DNA of 7,494 nt from CALVXC01 sp036636255 (GTDB taxonomy: Bacteria; Bacillota_I; Bacilli_A; RF39; UBA660): contig JAVWOV010000043.1 in the NCBI GenBank assembly GCA_036636255.1, forward strand, positions 1-7,494, read 5' to 3'. This document shows positions 1 through 5,578 of this stretch, piece by piece (within the stretch, counting starts at the first letter, position 1; each line of letters begins with the position of its first letter). Made by a program: the position numbers and the translations under genes. The notes beneath the pieces were generated by a model, which saw nothing but the letters and a program-made list of their open reading frames with translations, had not been told where the DNA came from and did no database searches.

Positions 1-375
1 TCTATATATTTTATCATGGAAAGGTTTTATTTACACAGATTTATTTACAGACTCACGTATCTAGCAGATTGTGACTTTAATTTAAATAAGTTTGGTTCAA
101 AACAATCATCAGATGTAAGCTATTTGAAATGATCAGATGATAATCTATATTTTTCAACAGTAGAAAACTACTATAACGATGAAATAGTATCGTTTTTTAA
201 CATAAAACTGGTTTTTACAATTTAAATAGGAATGGTTATATCCTCTAGGTGAAATAACTAGAGGACAAGTGACATTAGACGTAAAAAAATACGTTCAATG
301 GTATAACCATGAACGTATTCAAAAAAATTAGGATACTCATCACCTGTACGATATCGTTTACAAAATTCAATTTAA
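1..375 (+). pseudogene. Decayed IS3-family transposase (OrfB C-terminal part)
   Basis: The 3' end still reads as the typical end of an IS3-family DDE transposase: KYVQWYNHERIQK, then LGYSSPVRYR and a TAA at 373-375. The YNHERIQxKLGYxSPVxYR pattern is the conserved C-terminus of this family. The two halves lie in different frames, separated by a run of seven A at 321-327; an eighth A would restore the frame. Upstream the match is weak. In another frame, 73-120 reads DFNLNKFGSKQSSD, resembling the 'FGIKQSMS' region before the last catalytic acid. That frame is broken by stops at 130-132 and 223-225, and the reading moves to a different frame near 230 (EWLYPLGEITRG). At least two frameshifts and two internal stops make it non-functional. 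The fragment runs off the left edge of the window. The family call is firm for 230-375 and tentative before that. Confidence 0.75.
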
Positions 376-387
376 TTCATCTTTTTA

Positions 388-433
388 TTTAGTGAGTACT
401 TGACGGGTGTTAGTATCTTTTAACTTCTTTTTT
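388..433 (+). terminator. Weak hairpin plus T-rich run after the transposase remnant
   Basis: GTACT at about 395 and AGTAT at about 411 can pair through a bulged stem (with an inner GAC/GTT) around a GGGT loop, followed by CTTTTAACTTC and a run of T up to the ponA stop codon. It works better as RNA on the + strand, because several pairs are G-U. The same stretch could instead be the decayed right-hand inverted repeat of the insertion sequence. I see no convincing terminator for ponA on the - strand here. Confidence 0.25.
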
Positions 434-3385
434 TTACGGAATAATTGGATTTGTATAATTTATTTGCCTTGTAATTTTTTTTGTTAGGCCTTTGTAGGTT
501 ACAGTGTAATTATATGTATATGAACCGGCAACGTCTTTGTCTACATTATCGCTTGGAATAATGTTTGCTTTAGAAGTGACATCAATACCGTCATATAAAA
601 CGGTTATTCCTTGATCTTTATAATTATCACCGACTATTAATTCTTCGGGGTCTTTACCGTTTAAGGTAACGATTAATTCTTTGACGGCGACGGCAATTTT
701 AGCTGATGTTTCTACTCCGACACTTTCACTTTTTCGGGAATTGGCATACATTGCTTTAACAACATAATTATATGTCCCTGAATCACCAGGTTTATGATTA
801 AATGAGGCGTCACTAGTGGTTGCAAGTAATGTTAAACCTGTTGGTGTTTTTATGTAAACATTATATACTAGATTGCCTAAAGCCCCGTGACTATTAATAT
901 AAGAATTATAATAAGATTGATTATTAAATATATTGGATAAACCATTACTATCGTTGCCACCACCTGCTGGTGACCAAGTAAGAGTAACATTATCGTCTTT
1001 AACAGTGGCTTTTAAATTAGTAACTTTATCGGCTTGTGAATAACGTTTAGATGTATCGGCAGGTTCGGTTCCGGCTTTAAAAAGTTCAGTTACAATTAAA
1101 CTATCGGGTGTATATTGACTAGGTAATAGGGCAGGAACAGTTCCCATTTCTACTTTTGAAGAAATAACACTACTTGGTTTAACAAAACCAGTTTTAGAAC
1201 TAAACATTCCTTTGGCAACAGCTTGAAATAATCGTGTATGTTCGGCTGTCCCGACTTTACTAACGTGATTACTGTTTATTTTTTCATAACCATACCAAAC
1301 AGTAATAGAATATTCCGGATTTATTCCGGCTACCCATAAATCATTAACGGCTCCATATGGTAAATTATATTTTTTGAATGTTTCTTCAGAAAAGTTACTT
1401 GTTCCGGTTTTAGCACCATAAGGTAACCCATTAACATTAGCATAACCGCCTAAAGCATATGATGGAGTACTAACTAACATATCAGCAATCATATAAGCAG
1501 TATTTTCACCCATAACTTTTTTCTTGACTCCTTTATATTCATAAACTTCGTCATTTGAACGATAAATAATTTTTGTAAAACTATGTGGTTTTACATAATA
1601 TCCGCCATTGGCAAAAGCTGCGTAAGCAGAAGCAACATCTAAAGGTGATTCACCAGTATAGCCGCCAATAGCATGAGCTTCATGAATAATGCCATTTTCT
1701 ATTTCCGGATGTAGACCTAGGCCTTTAACAAATTTAATGATATCTTTGTTGTTAACGGCTTGAAAAGCTTTTAAAGCGGGAATGTTTCTAGATTTACGTA
1801 GAGCCTCACGAGCTGTCATTAAGCCGTTATATGAGCCATCCCAGTTTTGAATTTTATCTCCGCTTGAATAGGTATAAGGTTCATCAACTAACAAATTATA
1901 AGTAGACCAATCTTTATATTCAATTGCAGGGCCATAATCGAATAATGGTTTAGCTGTTGAACCGATTTGGCGATTAGCCATTGTGGCATTATTGAAACTA
2001 CGTTCGGCTTTATTGTTTCTTCCGGTACCAACGGCTGCTAATTCTCCTTTATTAACATCGACAACGGCAATTCCGGTATCAACGTCATTGTTTTCCCATC
2101 TAAATGTTTCGCCATTAATTATTTTATTTAAATAATCTTGTTTTTGACGATTCATTGTTGTATGAATTTCCATGGCCATAGAATAAGGACTATAGCCTGT
2201 CATTTCTTCTATATCAGCTGCTACTGTATCAATAAATCCTTGATATTCGTTACCAGTTGGTGCTTTGTCACTGGTAAGCATGTCGGCAATTTTAATGTTT
2301 TTGGCAGCTTTTCTTTCTTCTTTAGTAATATAATCATGTTTTTCCATTAAATATAAGACGGTGTTTCTTCTTTCGGTTGTTAAATCAGGATTTATAAAAG
2401 GATCGTAGGTACCAGGTGCTTGAAATAATCCGGCAATAATAGCAGCTTCGGATAAATTTACATCTTTAGCGCTTTTACCGAAATAATTTATACATGCTTG
2501 TTCAACACCATATGCACTGCCTCCTAAATAGTTAGAGTTAGCATAAAATTCAATGATTTCTTGTTTTGTATATTTTTTTTCTACTTTAAATATAGCCATA
2601 TATATGTCGGTAAATTTTCGGATAATTCCTTTAATTCCGGAAGATTCTGTAGAGGTAAAGTGATTTTTAACAACTTGCATAGTTAAAGTGGAAGCGCCTC
2701 CGGCGTTATTTCCAAGTAATTGTCCTAATGAAGCTTTGATAAAGCGTGGTAAATCAAAGCCGTTGTGTTGGAAAAAACGTGAGTCTTCTGTTGCTATAAT
2801 AGCGTCTACTAATACTTCTGGTAATTGATCATAGGTAATAATTTCTCTTTTTTCGGAGCCTAATTTTGCAAATACTTCATTATTATTATCGTATAAAATA
2901 CTAGATTCTTGATGATATAAATTTTTAGAATTAAAAGGAGGTGCTGTAATAATAATAAATAACATCATTATGATAAATAGACCGATTAAAAATATGCCAA
3001 TACCTAAGATGATCAGGAGTATTTTTCTTCCTAATGTTTTTTTGTTGGTTTTATGATGTTTGCTTTTTTTGTTTTTAATATTTTTTTTCATAAACTTCAT
3101 TTCCTTCTTTTTATCTTCTATTTTGTCAAAAATTTGTATATCTTCTTTGTTTTTGGGAGTAATGGGTTTTAATTTTTTATTGTTTTTATAAATTGTTTTT
3201 ATTCCGATTAATAATCCGTTTAAAATAATTATTAAAGCTAATATTAACCAAAAACAATTAGCTATAATTCCTATAATAAGCAGTAATAAGCTAATGCCTA
3301 TTATTAGTGTATTGGTTTTGTTTTGTAAAATTATTTTTTTCATATTTTTAATAAAAACTTTAATATTTTTTTTAAACTTTTTCAT
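434..3385 (-). CDS. ponA: Class A penicillin-binding protein 1 (bifunctional transglycosylase/transpeptidase)
   Basis: 983 residues; polymerises lipid II and cross-links peptidoglycan at the outer membrane face. Residues 26-64 form an extra pair of membrane segments, a Lys-rich linker covers 66-120, and the usual PBP anchor is 121-147. The GT51 domain follows, with EDSRFFQHNG (200-209, catalytic E200), GASTLTMQ (230-237), RKFTD (256-260) and RRNTVL (339-344). The transpeptidase has STAK (476-479, nucleophile S476), SRN (532-534) and KTGT (659-662). The C-terminus has a fibronectin III-like domain (about 787-897) and a DUF5011-type Ig-like domain (about 898-978). The start is supported by GAAGGAGA about 6 nt upstream. 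It overlaps recU by 14 bp, so the two are probably co-transcribed and translationally coupled, as in B. subtilis. Oddities are the N-terminal hairpin and Asp in place of the second GT acid. The identity is secure. Confidence 0.96.
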   Translation of the reverse strand: MKKFKKNIKVFIKNMKKIILQNKTNTLIIGISLLLLIIGIIANCFWLILALIIILNGLLIGIKTIYKNNKKLKPITPKNKEDIQIFDKIEDKKKEMKFMKKNIKNKKSKHHKTNKKTLGRKILLIILGIGIFLIGLFIIMMLFIIITAPPFNSKNLYHQESSILYDNNNEVFAKLGSEKREIITYDQLPEVLVDAIIATEDSRFFQHNGFDLPRFIKASLGQLLGNNAGGASTLTMQVVKNHFTSTESSGIKGIIRKFTDIYMAIFKVEKKYTKQEIIEFYANSNYLGGSAYGVEQACINYFGKSAKDVNLSEAAIIAGLFQAPGTYDPFINPDLTTERRNTVLYLMEKHDYITKEERKAAKNIKIADMLTSDKAPTGNEYQGFIDTVAADIEEMTGYSPYSMAMEIHTTMNRQKQDYLNKIINGETFRWENNDVDTGIAVVDVNKGELAAVGTGRNNKAERSFNNATMANRQIGSTAKPLFDYGPAIEYKDWSTYNLLVDEPYTYSSGDKIQNWDGSYNGLMTAREALRKSRNIPALKAFQAVNNKDIIKFVKGLGLHPEIENGIIHEAHAIGGYTGESPLDVASAYAAFANGGYYVKPHSFTKIIYRSNDEVYEYKGVKKKVMGENTAYMIADMLVSTPSYALGGYANVNGLPYGAKTGTSNFSEETFKKYNLPYGAVNDLWVAGINPEYSITVWYGYEKINSNHVSKVGTAEHTRLFQAVAKGMFSSKTGFVKPSSVISSKVEMGTVPALLPSQYTPDSLIVTELFKAGTEPADTSKRYSQADKVTNLKATVKDDNVTLTWSPAGGGNDSNGLSNIFNNQSYYNSYINSHGALGNLVYNVYIKTPTGLTLLATTSDASFNHKPGDSGTYNYVVKAMYANSRKSESVGVETSAKIAVAVKELIVTLNGKDPEELIVGDNYKDQGITVLYDGIDVTSKANIIPSDNVDKDVAGSYTYNYTVTYKGLTKKITRQINYTNPIIP

Positions 3386-3947
3386 TTTTTTCTCCTTCTA
3401 ATATCTTATCAATGATAGCTAAATAATCAACTCGGGGACAATATTTATCTTTAATTAAATATCCGTGTTCTTTAAAAAAACTAAGGGGAATTGATTTTTT
3501 GGGTATGTTTTCTTGAAAGTAGACTAATTTATTTTCTGTTAAAATATAAGTTTCGTTTAAAGTGGTAAAGCGAACAATAATAAAACCAATACCTCCGTGT
3601 TTAACAATATTTGTTAGATGCTTAATTTGATGCTCATGAATATTGCTAAGGGGAAAAGCGGTTTTAAGTTTTGTTTCTTTTGCTTCAAAGTCAATGTATT
3701 TACCTTGATAAACGCCATTATAATCAGTTGTTGATGGTGTTTTAAAATAGGCTTCTTTAATTAAGGCGTCATATTTAGAATGATAATCAACTTTTTTAAT
3801 AGTTACCTGGGTTGGTTTTTTATGAACATTTGCAATATTATTAATTAAGTAAAATTTATTTGTTTCATTTAAATCGTTTTCTAACCCCATTCCGCGGTTA
3901 CTATGATTTTTAGTTGTTATATTATTAAAATGTGTTTGGTACTTCAT
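3372..3947 (-). CDS. recU: Holliday junction resolvase RecU
   Basis: 191 residues from the ATG chosen here, close to the usual ~200. RecU cuts Holliday junctions symmetrically during recombination and chromosome segregation in Firmicutes. The match to B. subtilis RecU is strong by eye: SNRGMGLENDLNETNKFYL (16-34), KEAYFKTPSTTDYNG (64-78), and KYIDFEAKET (83-92) followed by HEHQIKHL (104-111). The metal-binding nuclease residues should be D75, E88 and K90, with Q107 nearby. A longer reading from GTG at 3959 adds four residues, but that GTG lies inside the Shine-Dalgarno sequence GTGGTGAT (3952-3959), which sits 4 nt before the ATG at 3947, so I prefer the ATG. The C-terminal codons overlap the start of ponA. 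Confidence 0.95.
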   Translation of the reverse strand: MKYQTHFNNITTKNHSNRGMGLENDLNETNKFYLINNIANVHKKPTQVTIKKVDYHSKYDALIKEAYFKTPSTTDYNGVYQGKYIDFEAKETKLKTAFPLSNIHEHQIKHLTNIVKHGGIGFIIVRFTTLNETYILTENKLVYFQENIPKKSIPLSFFKEHGYLIKDKYCPRVDYLAIIDKILEGEKNEKV

Positions 3948-3951
3948 AAAT

Positions 3952-3959
3952 ATCACCAC
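3952..3959 (-). promoter_or_regulatory. Shine-Dalgarno site that decides the recU start
   Basis: On the - strand this reads GTGGTGAT, matching the downstream half of the ideal AAGGAGGTGAT, and is followed by ATTT and ATG. The in-frame GTG at its 5' end is therefore better read as part of the ribosome binding site than as the start codon. Confidence 0.6.
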
Positions 3960-3978
3960 TACAATTATACTATATCTG

Positions 3979-4007
3979 ATTATATATTTCTACCTTTTTA
4001 TTATAAA
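3979..4007 (-). promoter_or_regulatory. Candidate promoter of recU-ponA
   Basis: On the - strand, TTTATA (4007-4002) and a perfect TATAAT (3984-3979) are 17 bp apart. This predicts a start near 3972 and a leader of about 25 nt that includes the recU ribosome binding site. A second TATAAT at 3969-3964 has no good -35 and would place the transcript start at the Shine-Dalgarno sequence itself, so it is less likely. AT-rich DNA gives such matches by chance, which lowers the confidence. Confidence 0.45.
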
Positions 4008-4064
4008 AAAATTAATTAAATTAATTTAAAAATGGCGTTTTTTTTCTAGTTTTGTCGAAAAGAC

Positions 4065-4092
4065 TTTATTTGACTTGATTTTATGATATAAA
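4065..4092 (+). promoter_or_regulatory. Candidate extended -10 promoter for the small ORF
   Basis: TGATATAAA at 4084-4092 combines a TATAAA -10 hexamer (4087-4092) with the TG of an extended -10. A poor -35 (TTTATT, 4065-4070) lies 16 bp upstream. The predicted start near 4099 would leave about 18 nt before the ATG at 4117, enough for the ribosome binding site at 4105-4111. TTGACT at 4070-4075 is closer to a -35 consensus but lies only 11 bp from this -10. Confidence 0.3.
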
Positions 4093-4116
4093 TTAATTAA
4101 TAGTAAAGGGGATAAA

Positions 4117-4221
4117 ATGATGGAAACAAATCACTATATTGATAATATTTTTAATGAAATGATAGATGATGTTAGTTATTTGAAAATAGCGACATGTTTA
4201 AACGAAGAAAATAGTTTTTAA
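4117..4221 (+). CDS. Possible small acidic protein of 34 residues, unknown function
   Basis: I do not recognise this product. The reading frame begins MMETNHYIDNIF, ends CLNEENSF, and stops at TAA (4219-4221). A plausible ribosome binding site (AAAGGGG, 4105-4111) lies 5 nt before the first ATG, with a second ATG directly after, and an extended -10 promoter candidate sits just upstream. The peptide is acidic (seven Asp/Glu against one Lys), has one Cys, and has no membrane segment or signal peptide. It lies alone between the divergent recU and gpsB genes and is followed by about 155 bp without a gene. Open frames of this length arise by chance in AT-rich DNA, so the translation signals are the main support. 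It could also be the remnant of a longer gene. Confidence 0.4.
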   Translation: MMETNHYIDNIFNEMIDDVSYLKIATCLNEENSF

Positions 4222-4325
4222 AATTTTAATTATTAAAAAAATAGGTTAATATTTTTATTTATTACATACAATATATAAAAGAAAATAATAGATAATGATG
4301 GTTACAAGAAAATAATGGTATTCAT

Positions 4326-4350
4326 AATTGACAATGGTCAATTTTTTTGA
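4326..4350 (+). other. Inverted repeat and T-run overlapping the gpsB -35 box
   Basis: AATTGAC (4326-4332) and GTCAATT (4337-4343) are perfect inverted repeats around AATG, followed by an unbroken run of T to 4348. As RNA this would be a weak intrinsic terminator for any transcript arriving from the small ORF. As DNA it is a symmetrical site covering the gpsB -35 hexamer, and so a possible operator. The sequence alone does not decide between them. Confidence 0.4.
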
Positions 4351-4356
4351 GATAAT
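4328..4356 (+). promoter_or_regulatory. Strong sigma-A-type promoter of gpsB
   Basis: A perfect -35 TTGACA (4328-4333) is followed after exactly 17 bp by GATAAT (4351-4356), one mismatch from the -10 consensus. The predicted start is near 4363, giving a short leader with the gpsB ribosome binding site at 4373-4380. Transcription from here could continue through rnpB, rodZ and pgsA to the terminator near 6263, as I see no stronger stop between them. Confidence 0.75.
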
Positions 4357-4385
4357 ATGATGGAATAAAAAAAGAGGTGGTAAAG

Positions 4386-4709
4386 GTGTATCAAGAAAAG
4401 ATCTTACTGACAGTAAAAGATATTTTAGAAAAGGAATTTAAAATTGATACAAGAGGATATCGACCACAGGAAGTAGATAAATTCTTGGATGTTATTATTC
4501 GTGATTATGAAGAGATGATTGCTATTATTAAGGAAATTGATAGTGATAAGAAATCTTTGCTTGAGGATAATATGCGTTTGAAGCAAGAAATTCGTGTGTT
4601 ACGTACTAAATTGGATGTTTTAAAGGATAGCGGAACAAGTGATGCTAGTAGTTCTGATGTGTTAAGAAGATTGTCTAATTTAGAAAAAATTATTTATGGA
4701 GATGAGTAA
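4386..4709 (+). CDS. gpsB: Cell division/elongation regulator GpsB
   Basis: 107 residues; a DivIVA-family cytoplasmic adaptor that moves class A PBPs between septum and side wall in Firmicutes. The N-terminal DivIVA-like domain contains KDILEKEFK (11-19) and RGYRPQEVDKFLD (23-35). A coiled coil runs through about 36-80, and the C-terminal oligomerisation segment has LRRLSNLEKIIYG. The start is the GTG at 4386, preceded by AGAGGTGG (4373-4380) at 5 nt. With this start the conserved residues fall at Y25, D31 and D35, the same numbering as in B. subtilis GpsB, where they form the PBP-binding groove. A GTG at 4377 would add three residues but lies inside the ribosome binding site. Its stop codon touches the first helix of rnpB. 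The divergent ponA product is the expected partner. Confidence 0.95.
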   Translation: MYQEKILLTVKDILEKEFKIDTRGYRPQEVDKFLDVIIRDYEEMIAIIKEIDSDKKSLLEDNMRLKQEIRVLRTKLDVLKDSGTSDASSSDVLRRLSNLEKIIYGDE

Positions 4710-5062
4710 TAATATTTTGACAAACGCTGCATTTTTAATGTAGAGGAAAGTCCATGCTCGCATCACCTGTGATGGTGATAATGTTCGTGCATAGGGAAAA
4801 AATAACCTATGGTAGTTTTTAACTAACGGCGCAGAAATAACCTAAGTTATTATATGGTTAGATTATGTGTAAAGTGCCAAAGAGACGATGTTCTTAAGAA
4901 ATTAAGAAAGTGGAACGTGGTAAACCCCACGAGCGAGAAACCCAAATTATGGTAGGGGAACCTAATAAAAGGGAATAAGAACTTTTTATGGGATGAATTT
5001 ATTCATAGATAGATGTTTGTCGCCTAGTGATAGGAACAGAACATGGCTTATAAAATATTATT
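4708..5062 (+). ncRNA. rnpB: RNase P RNA, bacterial type B
   Basis: The catalytic RNA of RNase P, which removes 5' leaders from tRNA precursors. It aligns by eye with B. subtilis rnpB along its length: GAGGAAAGTCCATGCTCGC (4743-4761), GTTCGTGCATAGGG, AAAGTGCCA, GTGGAACGTGGTAAACCCC, GAGCGAGAAACCCAAATT, GGTAGGGGAACC, AGATAGATG and ACAGAACATGGCTTA (5036-5050). The ends are set by the P1 helix: AATAATATTTT (4708-4718) pairs perfectly with AAAATATTATT (5052-5062). At about 355 nt it is shorter than the ~400 nt B. subtilis RNA; P18 is a short stem (4993-5006), and P19 seems reduced to CCTA-GTGA-TAGG (5023-5034). P1 overlaps the gpsB stop codon, and the 3' end is 22 nt before the next start codon, so it is probably processed from, or nested in, a longer transcript. 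Confidence 0.97.
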
Positions 5063-5070
5063 GTTTTTAA

Positions 5071-5081
5071 AAGGTAGGTGG
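5071..5081 (+). promoter_or_regulatory. Ribosome binding site that decides the rodZ start
   Basis: AAGGTAGGTGG lies just after the rnpB P1 helix and T-run, and 3 nt before the ATG at 5085. There is no such site before the ATG at 5043, which falls inside the conserved ACATGGCTTA of rnpB, so translation should begin at 5085. Confidence 0.65.
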
Positions 5082-5084
5082 GTT

Positions 5085-5570
5085 ATGAAAGAAATTGGTC
5101 AGACATTAAAAGAAACCCGCGAAAACATCGGAATTTCGATTGATGAAGTAGCTGAAGATTTGAAATTGAGACCAAGTCAGATTGAACATATTGAAGAGGG
5201 TAATATGGATGCTTTTCAAGATGTGTTTTATTTAAAATATTTTATTCGTGATTATGCAAAATATTTAGGACTAAAATATGAGGATTTGGTTGATGAATTT
5301 AATGAGTATATATTTGATTATACTTCTAAAATATCTTTGGATGATATCAAAAAGGCTAAGAAGAAAATTGAGGGTAAAAAAAAGCACGAGCCTAAAAAAA
5401 TAGCTTCACCGTATACCTTAGAAAATAGGCGACAAATTATTGTCTCACCTATTGTTGTTTATGCAATTATTATTGCTTTATTAGCTGTTATTGCTTATTT
5501 TATTATTTCACTTATTCAAGAGGATAATTTTATTGAGGGAACAGTTATTGTTGAAGAAGAAAGTAAGTAG
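5085..5570 (+). CDS. rodZ: Short RodZ-like membrane protein with N-terminal helix-turn-helix
   Basis: 161 residues. RodZ binds the actin-like MreB in the cytoplasm and anchors it to the membrane during cell elongation. The N-terminal domain (about 3-70) is the RodZ/HTH_25 type: GQTLKETRENIGISIDEVAE (5-24), then LRPSQIEHIEEGN and YLKYFIRDYAKYLGL. Its F53 and Y57 fall where RodZ aromatics contact MreB, judged by eye. A Lys-rich linker (81-105), one membrane segment (about 119-144) and a tail of only ~17 residues outside follow; the larger extracytoplasmic domain of many RodZ proteins is missing. I start at the ATG at 5085. An open frame extends back to 5043, but those 14 codons are the conserved 3' end of rnpB. 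It is the counterpart of B. subtilis YmfM, also next to pgsA; pgsA follows after 8 nt. Confidence 0.85.
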   Translation: MKEIGQTLKETRENIGISIDEVAEDLKLRPSQIEHIEEGNMDAFQDVFYLKYFIRDYAKYLGLKYEDLVDEFNEYIFDYTSKISLDDIKKAKKKIEGKKKHEPKKIASPYTLENRRQIIVSPIVVYAIIIALLAVIAYFIISLIQEDNFIEGTVIVEEESK

Positions 5571-5578
5571 GAGGAATT

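Noticed and set aside
121..135. TGA read as tryptophan in the transposase relic, suggesting a Mycoplasma-type code.
   Set aside because: All tryptophans in the intact genes are TGG, and the relic also contains TAA/TAG stops and frameshifts, so the TGA is simply decay.
2138..2350. A 70-codon open frame on the + strand inside ponA.
   Set aside because: It is antisense to the well-conserved PBP1 glycosyltransferase/transpeptidase linker, has no ribosome binding site I can see, and its Phe/Cys/His-rich product resembles no family.
3026..3385. A GpsB-binding SRxxR-type motif in the PBP1 cytoplasmic part.
   Set aside because: Residues 1-120 are Lys-rich but contain no clear SRxxR; interaction with GpsB stays an inference from the family.
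4016..4029. Perfect 14-bp palindrome TTAAATTAATTTAA between recU and the small ORF.
   Set aside because: Composed only of A and T in an AT-rich spacer, so chance is likely; it does not overlap a convincing promoter element.
4297..4317. Tiny frame beginning MMVTRK between the small ORF and gpsB.
   Set aside because: Only six codons and no ribosome binding site.
4280..4318. Two near-identical AGAAAATAAT(A/G)G stretches 27 bp apart (4280-4291 and 4307-4318).
   Set aside because: Low-complexity AT-rich sequence, only two copies and no symmetry; not enough to claim an operator.
4377..4385. Upstream GTG start for GpsB.
   Set aside because: It lies within the Shine-Dalgarno sequence; the GTG at 4386 gives residue numbering identical to B. 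subtilis GpsB.
5043..5084. Fourteen extra N-terminal codons for the RodZ-like protein (starting MAYKILL).
   Set aside because: These bases are the universally conserved 3' segment and P1 strand of rnpB, and the ribosome binding site lies after them.
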